Below are positions 1-9,889 of a stretch of 64,000 bases of DNA, one piece after another. The position numbers and the translations under genes were made by a program. Below the pieces are notes generated by a model. It was given only the letters and a program-made list of their open reading frames with translations, was not told where the DNA came from and did not search any database. Source of the DNA: Eutreptiella sp. 'Long Island Sound 2002' (taxonomy: Eukaryota; Euglenozoa; Euglenophyceae; Eutreptiales; Eutreptiaceae); the NCBI GenBank assembly GCA_964036045.1, contig OZ038381.1:135872306-135936305 (forward strand), given 5' to 3'. Position 1 is the first letter of the stretch, and each line of letters starts with the position of its first letter.

Positions 1-580
1 AGGGGTAAGGGCCAAAGCCCCGCCCCAAAGCCCTCCCCCAAGCCATCGAAGGTGGCAAAGGTGGCGGCGGCCCAGCCCCCCCATGAGGCCCTGGACGTGG
101 AGGCCTTGGGGGCCAGTGTGGCCACCCACGTGACGGACGCTTGCCCGGTTTTGGTGGAGCAGGCGGCCGCCACGGGGGTCGAGGCCGCACTGGCCAAGGG
201 TCGGTCGGCCGACCACAAGTCGGCCTTGGCGAAGGCCGAAAATTTTAAAGGCCCAGGGCAACACCCAGCGTGCCCTGGACCAGGCCCTCAACCTGGCCGC
301 CAAGAGGGGGGAGGAGGTGGAGGCGATGAGGGAGGCCCTGAGGGAGGCCCAGGAGGGGAGGCGGAAGGCGGAGGTGGAGGCGGCCCAGCTTAGGGTGGAG
401 GTGGAGGGGCAGCGGAGGAGGGGGGGTGACCTTGGGCAGCGCTTGGGGGTGGCTGAGGCGCAGGTGCGCAGCCTCACCTCCACCCTCTGTGCCTCCTTCG
501 GGGTGCAGCAGGCCCAGCAGGGGCTGGCGCCGCAAGGGGTGCAGAGTCAGGGTAGCGGGAGTAGGAGTGGGAGCCAATGA
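1..580 (+). pseudogene. Coiled-coil protein of element A, C-terminal part, frameshifted
   Basis: The window opens inside this gene. Frame 1 reads an Ala-rich stretch to about base 240, then the reading moves to frame 2 around the run gaaaattttaaagg and continues as a heptad-rich Ala/Glu/Arg helix (LREAQEGRRKAEVEAAQL) with a Gln/Ser/Gly-rich tail ending at TGA 578-580. The helix resembles the C-terminal coiled coil of the proteins at 27001-28431 (minus) and 54713-58687, and like the latter it lies just upstream of a TET-like gene. The N-terminal beta-rich domain would be off the left edge. No enzyme motif is visible. A role in oligomerisation or binding the family palindromes is inference from shared gene order only. 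Confidence 0.5.
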
Positions 581-583
581 CTA

Positions 584-1183
584 GTGGATTTGCTCAAGGG
601 GTTGCCCAAGGGCATTTTTCGTTGGGAGGAGCGATATGGGGCCCAAGTGGACATGTGCCACTTTGGCCTCGTGGGAAGTGGAAACCCCAACCCCTCTAAT
701 TTTAGGGCGACCCACATGGCCGCTGCTACCCTCAAGCCTGCCCTCACCCCCTTGGTTGCAGACCTCAATGGGTATTGCACCTCCAATGCTCCACCATGGT
801 TCACATGGTGTAGCATCCAAATTGTTCGCCCCCAAGGGACGGACACCATGGGCCTCCACTCCCATTTGCGGGATGGGGCGCCCATGGCGCTTATTGTGTG
901 TGTGGGGTCTTTCACGGGGGGTGAGTTTTGGGTGGAGAGTGGTGGCCTGCTGAATCCCTCCTTGAGGGAAAAAAAGCGGCACACCCGTGTGTGCAAGGGT
1001 AGGGCGGTGGAGGGTTGGGCATGCACCGCCACCCCCCAAGCCCCGGTGTTGTTCAACACCGGGGCACTACACGCTCCATTGCCATGGGAGGGCGAGCGAT
1101 GGAGCGTGATTTTTTATAGTGCGGGGGGGGGTTCTGCACTGCACGCCTTTGTGGCGGCAGCAGCTGGTGTCCATGGGTTTTAG
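584..1183 (+). CDS. TET/JBP-like 2OG-Fe(II) dioxygenase domain, element A
   Basis: Open frame of about 199 codons ending at TAG 1181-1183. The frame opens without ATG; the first ATG is 653-655, so an upstream exon or a lost start is likely. The sequence has the usual order of the TET/JBP double-stranded beta-helix: a WCSIQI strand, a histidine motif (LHSH), then VGSFTGGEFWVESGG, and finally ALHAPLPWEGERWSVIFYS, which supplies the distal His and the Arg expected to contact 2-oxoglutarate. Active members of the family oxidise 5-methylpyrimidines in DNA. Here the acidic residue of HxD appears as His, so activity is doubtful. It follows the coiled-coil gene by 3 bp, and a homologue sits at 58908-59330 in element B. 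A generic 2OG dioxygenase of another class is the alternative. Confidence 0.55.
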   Translation: MDLLKGLPKGIFRWEERYGAQVDMCHFGLVGSGNPNPSNFRATHMAAATLKPALTPLVADLNGYCTSNAPPWFTWCSIQIVRPQGTDTMGLHSHLRDGAPMALIVCVGSFTGGEFWVESGGLLNPSLREKKRHTRVCKGRAVEGWACTATPQAPVLFNTGALHAPLPWEGERWSVIFYSAGGGSALHAFVAAAAGVHGF

Positions 1184-1449
1184 GGTGCCCAATGCTTCCT
1201 CTAACCCCTCCAGTTAGTGTAATTTGTGATTCGATTATTGTTCACTCTTTCTATTACTGTACTCTTTGGACTCTGAGGAGGGGCAACTCGCCCGGAACAT
1301 GTCCTTTTGACTGATTTGAATTTGCGATTGTGGCGCCATGTACCCCGTGCCTGCACATCGTTGACATCTCCAAGGTTTCCTGGGTGCAAAATCAACGTTT
1401 GTGAAGGTCTTAGGGTGCCCAACGCTTGCTCTAACCCCACCAGTTAGTG
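1181..1449. repeat. Pair of 39-bp direct repeats (1181-1219, 1411-1449)
   Basis: Both copies read tagggtgccca followed by a CTCTAACC(C) core and end in cagttagtg; five positions differ by eye. They bracket about 190 bp with no convincing gene and precede the TTATCGCG array of element A. They may be transposase or promoter sites, but nothing more can be shown. Confidence 0.6.
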
Positions 1450-1625
1450 CGCACTAACCCCTGCTCTAACTATTTATCGCGGGGGTTATCGCGCTCTAAC
1501 TGGGTGCTCTAACTAGTTATCGCGGGGGGTTATCGCGCTCTAACTAGTTATCGCGGGGGGTCATCGCGGGGGTTATCGCGCGATAACCTAGTTATCGCGG
1601 GGGTTATCGCGTGGGTTATCGCGTG
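1450..1625. repeat. TTATCGCG/CGCGATAA palindrome array, upstream of A transposase
   Basis: Multiple copies of ttatcgcg and its complement, some forming the full palindrome ttatcgcgcgataa, mixed with ctctaact words. The same array lies downstream of this gene (3418-3530) and upstream of the A dioxygenase genes (41400-41540, 49093-49240, 51480-51545, 62856-62960), which marks it as the signature repeat of family A. Each site holds CpG steps. Confidence 0.8.
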
Positions 1626-1687
1626 TGTTTTTTGGGCCCTTGCTTCAAAACCCTCCCTCATTTCGTGCCCAGGTCCTCTTATTCGTC

Positions 1688-3347
1688 ATGGACAGTGCTG
1701 TCAATGAGGCCCTGCGGGCTCTCAACACAGCTAACCTGCGGCGGTACACCGATCTGCAGTGCCCCAAGGCCCGGCGGCGGCGTTTGAAGGCGGTTCAGCG
1801 GCTGGTGCGAGTTCTATTGGGTGACCCAGACGTCCTGTGTGGCACCAACACCAAAGGCGAAGTTTGTTTAAGTGGTGGGGCGTGCACTGCCCTGTCTGGC
1901 CCACTTGGCGGCCATCTTGCATTAACAGCTCAGGAGCATGAGGCCCTGAGCATGCTACGCATGGCATGCAGCATGCATCTCTCCCAACGGGCCCTTTTGT
2001 GAATGCCCCGCCGTTGCACACAACGGGACCTAAGGACCGTTCGGCAACGGATCATGCCCTACTTTCCCCAAACCACCATTGTAAAGTCTACCACAGGCCG
2101 CAATAGGGCAGCTGCCCATGTGCCTTTGCAATCAATTGTGCAAAATGCAATATCTATGGCCAGAGTTATCGGGAAACCCCCCCCTAGTGGCGTTGCCATT
2201 GTTGTTATTTCAGTTGATGCGACTTCCTTGTGGAAGGCATCCTCCACCCGTGCGGATGTATGGGTTAATGTATGGGGGGGGGGCAAAATATGCTTCGAAG
2301 GTGAAGCTATGGGCCTCATGGTTTTGCATGGATGGTGGGGATGAACAGGCTTTTTTGAGAAGCCTGGACATCTCCGCCAACCTCAACCAAGAGGTGAGGG
2401 ATGTGGAAGAGGACGTTGTCCTCTTTCAAAACCAATTTTTGACTTGCACTGTCATTTTGACAGGGGATGGGAAGGGGATGCAAGCAATGGGGGGGGCTCG
2501 GTCTAAGTGTTGGTTGTGCAAAGACCCCAATGGGATTGTTGAGCAAAGGGGGGTGGAGTCCACCTCAAGATGGGGGGCATTCTTGAGAAGTGTAACCCCT
2601 GATAGGCGGCCGGGGGACTACCAACATGCAGCATGCCGCATCCTAAACGGCATTGCAAAGCGCATTGAGACCACCCTTCAGGCCCTCCCCCCTGGTACCC
2701 CTGGTAAGGCCCAAGCTCTTGCAGCTTTGCAGGCCTTCAAGCAAGCCCTCAAGGATGAGACCTCAGGCATCCCTCTTAGGGAACGCCTCCCTTCGGCCTC
2801 GAGGGCCACAAAAAAAGATTTTGATCTAACCAGCACCAAAGTTTTCCTAACCTCCCCCCCCTTCCAAAGGCAATTTGTGGATTGCCTCAAAGAGCATGTC
2901 CCCACAGTGAGGACCCCTGGGGGACCTATGTTATGGGTTGTTGTGCATGTCATGGGGAAATGCATTGAGGGTTTGTATGAGCTTTGGAGGGTGAGGGAGT
3001 TGTACACTCTAACCCAAGTGGAACGCCACCGTGCGTTGACCACAAAATTTTCAAAAGCGTGGGGAGACTCAGGTTGGTCCCCCACCAGGTGGATCCATTG
3101 GTGCTTGGCACATTCCACCTTTTTTGCCGAGAAATGGAGGAACATTTTTCAGTTTTCCTCCATCCCAACGGAGTATCGGCATGGGCCTTACAAGAGGAGG
3201 CTCAAAAATTGTTTTAAGGGTTGGTCCTTGGTGAGGCCAAGTATGTCCCTCCGCCACATGCACCATTGCATGTCCATGAACGCCCTGGAGCAAGGGCTTT
3301 TGGGACTGGAGGCAGCCAAGGCCTCAGACATTGATGACTTTGTATGA
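1688..3347 (+). pseudogene. DDE-type transposase-like protein, element A
   Basis: Starts at ATG 1688 and ends at TGA 3345-3347, about 550 codons. It is broken by an in-frame TGA at 2000-2002 and by a frameshift in the G-run near 2273-2282. Candidate catalytic residues are Asp in VISVDATSLWKAS, Asp in TGDGKG followed by a CxxC (CWLC) about 12 residues on, and Glu in SSIPTEYRHGPYKRRLK near the C terminus. The gene at 60700-62291 aligns along the whole length, including VICSDATAF, VDGK...CWNC and IPTEWRNKSFK. The layout suits an RNase H-fold DDE transposase with a zinc-binding insertion. Kyakuja/Dileera/Zisupton-like (KDZ) elements are a candidate relative because they too travel with TET/JBP genes, but I cannot test this. 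The gene lies between two TTATCGCG arrays. Confidence 0.55.
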
Positions 3348-3417
3348 AAAAAGACCATACATGCTTTGTGCCAAATGGTTTACGTTGTTTGTCCTAGTGA
3401 GGGATGGAGGAGGGGTG

Positions 3418-3530
3418 CGCGATAACTACCCGCGATAACTGCGCGATAACTAAGTTATCGCGCGATAACTAGCGCGATAACTAGTTAGAGCAAGGTGCTC
3501 TAACTGCGTTCTAACTCTGTTCTAACTGTG
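3418..3530. repeat. TTATCGCG palindrome array, downstream of A transposase
   Basis: Runs of gcgataact and ttatcgcgcgataac followed by repeated gttctaact/ctctaact words. It mirrors the array at 1450-1625 across the transposase gene. Confidence 0.8.
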
Positions 3531-3696
3531 TTCTAACTCTTTGACCCCCCCCCCCCAAAAACCACCCCTACAATGAGGGTTATGTGGGGAAAGAAAGGGG
3601 ATGGGGGGTTTTTGAGGGTGCCGAATCCATTTTTTTAGGTGGTTTGCCCCAAAATTGAGGGTAGGTGGGTGTTCCAGAAATTGCGTTCTAACTAGG

Positions 3697-3730
3697 GGTT
3701 CCGCACCACGCCCTAGAACGCTGCATCCCA
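3697..3730 (-). repeat. Right terminal inverted repeat of element A
   Basis: On the minus strand it begins TGGGATGCAGCG and matches the left ends at 41220, 48918 and 51284 over 34 nt with about four differences. Base 3731 resumes a PB intron (ttctggatgcacgtc, also at 7791), so element A ended here after inserting into PB1. Bases 3531-3696 match the subterminal DNA inside the left ends in inverted form. Confidence 0.75.
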
Positions 3731-3778
3731 TTCTGGATGCACGTCTTGCGTTATCCGTGTTCTGTACGTTCTTTTCAG

Positions 3779-5569
3779 CTGCAGAAGGACCGGTTTTGGG
3801 CCTGGGCGGAGGACACGCCGCAAGAAGAAGAGGAGGAGGAGGAGGAAGACGACTCCTCCAGCAGCAGCAGCAGCAGCACCAGCAGTGCCAGCGCCAGCGG
3901 CGCCAGTGGAAGTCAGCGGGCGCCCACTCCGGAGAAGAAGGCCGCAAGGAGTACCGTTTTGGAGAAAGAGAAGGAGAAGCACAAGGAGAAGGAGAAGGAC
4001 AAGGAGAAGGAGCCAGAGGCAGAAGGAGAGGCGATTGGGCAGCAGAAGCAAGAGCTGGCAGCGGCGGCGCAGGACGTTGTGGTGGTGGAGGGTGCAAAGG
4101 GGAAGGAAGGGAAGGCCAAGGAGGGGAAGCCGAAGGGCAAAGAGAAGGGCAAACAGAAGGGGAAAGAGAAGGGGAAAGAGAAGGCGGGCGGACTGGGCAG
4201 CGTGGGCTTCAAGATTGAAGGAGCGGTGGGTCCCCAGAAGTCCATCCCGGCGAAGACGACTCGCTTCGAGCACTACAAAGACAGCGCGCAATACGCAAAC
4301 GACATGCAGGTGTTCTTCACGTCCCATGCGTTGTGTTTTGCGTGCCTCCGACCATGCTTCTAGAGGTGTCCGCCGCGTTATGCGCGTGATCCGCGTGCCG
4401 GTTCTCTGCTTCCGGACATGTTTGTGGAGGACATCTGTGTGTTTTTCGCGTCCTTCAGGTTCTGGAGTCTGGACTGGCGGAGTATGGGGTGACACTGGGA
4501 CGGCTGGAGAAGCACTACCGACTGTGCTTGAGCGCGGACGCCAGTGGTCGGAAGGATGGTGCTGCTGCCACCCTGCTGCACAGCCAGGTGCGCCCGACCG
4601 CGGTGCAGGGTCTGCTGGCCTGCGGCGGTAAGAACGCGCAATCCGCCTCCGCCGCCCGTGAACACTTGGACCGCGTCTACCGGACGTCGGGGCACCGGCA
4701 GGCCACGGATGGGATCCTGAAAGGGATCTCCGTTTGTACTGGCTGCGTGGAGGCCCCGGAGAGGCCGCCCAGCGCGCTCGTGGGGACAGAGGCACCGGGC
4801 CCGGAGCTGCACGGGGTCCCCTTGGCAGCGCTGAAGGGGCAGCACCCCCTTGGGGAGCGGAGGCGACCGCCGCCGTCCCTTGCGAGCCTGGCCGCCGAAG
4901 ATCTCGTGGACATGAGTACCGACGACCTCAAAGAGAGATACAAGAGAACGGTCACAATGGCCGGGATGATGGCGTATACCCTCACCGAAGACCGCGAGGA
5001 GGAGCTGCCGGCGACGGGCGCGTGGACGATGATCAAGAAGAGGGAGTTGGCGTCGCTGCGGGTATGGTGCGTTATGTACGTTATGTACGTTCCGGTTTTT
5101 TGCCTCCCAACGGGCCTCTGGAGCTGCTTCCGGTTGTTCTGCGCGTTCGCCGCGTGATCCACGTTGCCGACGTCATGCTTCCGGACGTGCCTCCAGGGGT
5201 AATAATCCTCGTTCCGTGTGTTTTCGTTGCAGATGGCAGCAGATTACGGGGACGCTCGGAGCACAACCCAGTTGCGTCCGCCACCCCCGTTTGGGTACCC
5301 CCATCTCCCGCGCCCGGTCCAGCCCCACCACCACCAGCATCACCCCTACGAACACCACCATCAGCTGCAACCCCAACCCCAACCGCGGATGTTCGAGCCG
5401 GAGCCGGAGCCGTACGTCAAGATGGAGCAGGAGTGGGAGCAAGAGTGGGAGTGGCGGGGCAAGCAAGAGTACGTGGAACCGGGAGAAGCGGAAGGGGAAT
5501 GGTGGGAGCAGTATGAGCGGCCACCGACGCAAGAGGAAGTACAGGAAGAAGAGCCGATGCAAGCCGAAG
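3779..5569 (+). pseudogene. PB1 accessory protein gene, three exons, 5' truncated
   Basis: Exons are 3779-4309, 4459-5061 and 5233-5569, with introns 4310-4458 and 5062-5232 (GT...AG). Exon 1 encodes a very acidic and Ser-rich block, then a Lys/Glu-rich stretch with many KEKEK repeats. Exon 2 encodes a conserved globular part (GILKGISVCTGC, LAAEDLVDMSTDDLKERYK, MAGMMAYTLTE). Exon 3 is rich in Pro, Gln and His and holds VKMEQEW, a SUMO-consensus-like psi-K-x-E. The gene continues into an intron at 5570 and is then joined to a piggyBac fragment by an internal deletion. The 5' exons are cut off by element A at 3730. Homologues are at 7175-9605 and, inverted, 20776-24050. No known family recognised; a nuclear, DNA-associated role is a guess from composition. 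Confidence 0.7.
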
Positions 5570-5642
5570 GTAGGGCCACTGTGTGTTCCATGTTCTGCAT
5601 GTCCCTCTGATGTGATTTCGGTCATGTTTCTAGAGGCGTCGG

Positions 5643-6471
5643 CCGCCCCTTCATCACCATGGTGCGAAAGGACACGGCCGGTGTCCTGCAAGCCGGTGAC
5701 CGCATCCAGGCCGGGCAGACGGCTGTGGCCACGGTTGACGGCCACAAGTACGCCCTGCAGGTGTACAAGCAGCCGAAAACCGGAGGCAAACCTCCCAAAT
5801 TGGTGCCGATCTTGTCCAACGTGTGGTACGCTGCGCGGGGCCCCCTGCACCACACGGGCCGGGAAATCCACCCCCTCGTTGCTGCGCACCGCCAACTGGC
5901 ACGGGGGGTGGACTCTGCCAACCAGATGGCGTTGCAGATGCGCCTCTTGGGAAGGCAGATGTCCTGGTGGCAAGCCGTGCGAGGCTTCTTGCTGCGATAC
6001 GCCGCGGCCAACGCGTTTGCAACCTGCCGCGCCCTAGAAAGGTGCCGTGGCACGGATAGCATGTGGGAGTGGCAGTGGGCCCTCCTTCGCCGCCGCTACT
6101 GTACCGATGCGCAGCCGCGCCGCAACATCCACGTCCCCGTTGCCGGCGCCCAACGGCGCACTTGTGCACATTGCGGCAAAGGCCGCACACAATACGTGTG
6201 TCGCGGATGCCCGGACACCCCGTTGCATGTGCAATGCTTTGCACCCGCGCACGGGATCACTACAACGGGCACGGAGGACGCCGAGGGAAGCGAGCCGCCC
6301 CTTAGCCAGGAGACTCAAGAGGGGGACGCCGGGGAGGACGACCCGGAAGCAGACGGCGAGGACGAGGAGGAGGCGGATAGCGATGAGGAGGAAGAAGAGG
6401 AGGAAGCGGAGGACGCTAGAGGGAGCGTAGAGGACGATACGTTGGAGAACTTCTCCTTCAGCGTGCAGTAG
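5643..6471 (+). pseudogene. piggyBac-type transposase, C-terminal half (PB1)
   Basis: Open frame to TAG 6469-6471. It covers the end of the DDE domain (GRPFITMVRKDT, SNVWYAARGP), the segment LARGVDSANQMALQMRLLGR with SWWQAVRGFLLRYAAANAF (compare piggyBac GVDxxDQ ... KWW ... NA), and a Cys-rich tail CAHCGKGRTQYVC...C...CF like the piggyBac zinc finger, then a long Asp/Glu tail ending NFSFSVQ. Upstream, intron sequence of the accessory gene runs straight into this coding part at the shared word ggccgc, so about 1.1 kb including the first catalytic Asp is missing compared with 38326-39885. This copy keeps CAC (His) where the other two copies have TAA. Confidence 0.85.
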
Positions 6472-6829
6472 ACGGGGTGGCGGAGGCGGCCGTGGTGGGA
6501 TCGAGAAGGTCATGGCCGCCAAGCCTCTGCCATCCCCACCCATGGGGACCAGTGCGAAACCTGGGGGGGACCAACCGCGTACGCTGGAAACTTAACCGTG
6601 AGGACGCCGCCCCCCCAACATAGGTGTGCTGTTTTTTACGTGTTATCCGCGTTCTGCTCGTTCCGGTTCAGTGCTTCCGCACATGCTTCTGGAAGCGTTT
6701 TCCGCGTTCTCCGCGTTATCCGCGTTCCGGAGCGTTCTGGAGCGTTATCCGCGTTCTGCGCGTTCTCCTAGCTTACGGGGATAACGTACTAGCAGGTATG
6801 GTGAGTGGAAGCCCAAAAATGGCGCTTCT
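6472..6829 (+). other. PB1 3' untranslated region
   Basis: Continues from the transposase stop to the PB end. Bases 6625-6780 carry the same intron-like words (gcgttatccgcgttctg, gtgcttccgc, tgcttctggaagcg) found in the PB introns. The whole stretch recurs after the other PB 3' ends (39886-40232 and 47580-47925). No gene seen. Confidence 0.6.
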
Positions 6830-6857
6830 GTAGACAAAGGAATATTCCTTTGTCTAC
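6830..6857. repeat. Palindromic PB1/PB2 junction
   Basis: GTAGACAAAGGAA (3' end of PB1), TA, then TTCCTTTGTCTAC (5' end of PB2): a perfect 28-bp palindrome made by two elements of the same family abutting with only TA between them. The same 3' end occurs at 40233-40245 and 47926-47938, both followed by TATG. Confidence 0.8.
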
Positions 6858-7174
6858 GACGTAGATGACGAATTGGGCGCTTCTAAGGGACGGGAGAAGC
6901 ACCTTGCTTTTACGATGCTTCCGGTTTTTGAGGTGGCCCGACGCACTCGCGCATGAGTTTTCATGCGGTTCATCCATTTTCAAGGAGAGAAGCACTTTGC
7001 ATGTTGCCTCTGCCTCTGCTTCCATCGTTCCCATCGTTGTACAGGTGCCGCTTGTCGGCCGCGTTTTCCGCGTTCCGCTTTGGTGCTTCCGCATGTGCTT
7101 GTGGAGGTACGTTTGCTTCGTTTGCCGCGTTCTTTTCGTCTTCCCCGTTGCCCCAGAGGCCCTCTTCTCACAAA
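6858..7174 (+). promoter_or_regulatory. PB2 5' leader with a likely leader intron
   Basis: Lies between the PB 5' end and the first ATG. A likely 3' splice site (ccccag, AG at 7155-7156) precedes a short leader exon and ATG 7175. Intron-like words (gcgttttccgcgttccg, tgcttccgcatgtgcttgtgg) occur at 7060-7110. No separate gene seen. Confidence 0.5.
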
Positions 7175-9605
7175 ATGACCACCCCACTGTACCCCAACAA
7201 CTACAAGCAGTGGCTGAAGGCTGATGGGTCGTTGGAGAAGTGGAAGCCGAAGGAGGCGGGCCAGATGAGCTTCGTTGTTTTTCAGGTGAAAGCGCAGACA
7301 TGTATGTGCCCGCAACATGCAACGTTCGTCGTCCTCGTTCGTTTTGTCCGTCACGTGCTTACTCGACAGTGCCTCTTGCTTCCGTTGCCCATGCTTCCCT
7401 ACTCTTGATTGCATTCTTTCCTGCACAGCGGGGTACTGGTGCGGGTGGGTCGAGCAGAGGGCCAAGAAGCAGAAGAAGCTGCCGGATGGTTGGGACGCGG
7501 CCAAGAGCTTCTACTTGACCACCGTGCAGCTGTACCACGTCAAGGTGCCGAGGCCGCGAAGAAGGGGGCCCTGCCCCAGGTTTGCGACTGCCGTAGCAAG
7601 GCATATCAATGGTTCAAGTACAAGAGGGTATTTCAATGCGTTGCAAATGTGCCTCTGGTGTCAGGGTGGCCTGTGCTGTGTTTTCCTTGTTCCTGACGTG
7701 CTGTATCATTGCCTCCGAACGCGCTTCGGGGATGGTTTCGCGCGTTATCCACGTTCTGCGCGTTCCGGTTTTCTGCCTCCACCCCTGCTTCTGGATGCAC
7801 GTCTTGCGTTATCCGTGTTTTGTACGTTCTTTTCAGCTGCACAAGGACCGGTTTTGGGCCCCGGCGGAGGACACGCCGCAAGGCGAAGAAGAAGAGGAAG
7901 AGGAGGACGAAGACGAGTCCTCCTGCAGCAGCAGCAGCAGTACCAGCAGTGCTAGTTACAGTGCCAGCGCCAACGCCAGCGCTAGTGGCAGTGTGCGCGC
8001 ACCCACTCCGGAGAAGAAGACCGCAAGGAGTACCGTTTTCGAGAAAGAGAAGGAGAAGCACAAGGAGAAGGAGAAGGACAAGGAGAAGGAGAAGGACAAG
8101 GAGAAGGAGGCAAAGGCAGGAGGAGAGGCGGTTGGGCAGCAGAAGACAGAGCTTGCAGCGGTGGCACAGGACGTCGTGGTGGCAGAGGGGGCGAAGGTGA
8201 AGGAAGGGAAAGTCAAGGAGGGGAAGCAGAAGGGCAAAGAGAAGGGCAAAGAGAAGGGGAAAGAGAAGGCGGGTGGTGTGGGCAACGTGGCCTGCAAGAT
8301 CGAAGGAGCGGTGGGTCCCCAGAAGTCCGTGCCGGCGAAGACGACTCGCTTCCAGCACTACAAAGAGAGCACGCAATTGATGAACGACATGCAGGTCTTA
8401 TTCACGTCCCATATGTTGTGTTTTGCGTGCCTCCGACAACGCTTCCAGAGGCGTTTGCCGCGTTACGCGCGTGATCCGCGTGCCGGTCCCTGCTTCCGGA
8501 CATGCTTGTGGAGGACATTTGTGTGTTTTTCGCGTCCTTCAGGTTCTGGAGTCCGGATTGGCGGAGTATGGGGTGACGCTGGGACGGATTGAGAAGCACT
8601 ACCGAGTGTGCTTGAGCGCGGACGCCAGTGGCCGGAAGGATGCTGCCGCTGCCATCCTGCTGCACAGCCAGGTGCGCCCGACCGCGGTGCAGGGTCTGCT
8701 GGCGTGCGGCGTTAAGAACGCGCAATCCGCCTCCGCCGCCCGTGAACACTGGGACCGGCTCTACCGGACCTCGGGGCACCGCGCGGCCACGGATGGGATC
8801 CTGAAAGGGATCTCCGTTTGTACTGTGTGTGTGGAGGCCCCGGAGAGGCCGCCTAGCGCGCTCACGGGGACAGAGCCATGGGGCCCGGAGCTGCACGGGG
8901 TCCCCTTGGCAGCGCTAAAGCGGCAGCACCCCCTGGGGGAGCGGAGGCGTCCGCCGCCGTCCCTTGCGAGCTTGGCCGCCGAAGATCTCGTGGACATGAG
9001 TACCGACGACCTCAAAGAGAGGTACAAGAGAACGGTCACAATGGCCGGGATGATGGCGTATACCCTCACCGAAGACCGCGAGGAGGAGCTGCCGGTGACG
9101 GGCGCGTGGACAATGATCAAAAAGAGGGAGTTGGCGTCGTTCCGGGTATGCTGCGTTATGTACATTATGTATGTTCCCTTTTTTTGCCTCCCAACGCGCC
9201 TCCGGAGCTGCTTCCGGTTGTTGTGTGCGTTCGCCGTGTCATCCACGTTCCCGCAGGGTAATAATGGTCGTTCTGTGTGTTTTCGTTGCAGATGGCAGCG
9301 GATTTTGAGGCAGCTCGGAGCACAACCCAGTTGCGTCCGCCACCCCCGTTTGGGTAACCCCATCTACCGCGCCCGGTCCCGCACCACCACCACCACCATC
9401 ACTTCCACCACCAACACCACCCCTACGAACACCACCATCAACCCCAACCCCAACCCCAAGAGCGGATGTTGGAGCCGGAGCCCGAGCCGTACGTCAAGAT
9501 GGAGCAGGAGTGGGAGGAGTGGCAGGAGTGGCGGGGCAAGGAGGAGGAGGTGCAGCCGGGAGAAGCGGAAGCGCGGGACTGGTGGGAGCAGTACGAGCGA
9601 CCACA
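7175..9605 (+). pseudogene. PB2 accessory protein gene, 5' part, five exons
   Basis: Exons: 7175-7301 (MTTPLYPNNYKQWL...), 7429-7627, 7837-8394, 8543-9145, and 9292-9605, where element C interrupts it. Introns are 127, 209, 148 and 146 nt with GT...AG; the first donor, GTATGT at 7302, is supported by the homologue at 23920. Exon 2 starts in frame GYWCGWVEQRAKKQKK but ends in frame CDCRSKAYQWFKYKR, so there is a frameshift near 7550. Exon 5 has a TAA at 9355-9357 where PB1 reads GYPHLP. Exon 3 holds the acidic/Ser block and KEKEK repeats; exon 5 has long His runs. Downstream exons are at 37795-38146. Confidence 0.7.
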
Positions 9606-9889
9606 TGTACCCTTCGTGAACCGGCCGTTTGACTCGGAGATTCACGGTACCGTGAATTTCCCCTATTTTTGCTGTGTTTTGCTCGTAATTTGGTGCCATT
9701 GTCTTAGGCGTCACAAGTTGCCCGCCCTCTAGGACCCCATATACGCACGATGTGAGAATATTCTACATTTCTAGTTTGAGTGTGCTATTTGACATATGTG
9801 AGCAATGTTGGTACCAGCGTTGTGTGACATCCATTGAAATGGGTGGTGATGTGTTAGCCTTAGGTATCCGCTTCATCTAGTGTATCATG

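Noticed and set aside
3713-4795. Long minus-strand frame with Leu-rich runs opposite the PB1 gene
   Set aside because: It is the antisense of Lys/Glu and Ser codon repeats. The plus strand has conserved exons and splice sites.
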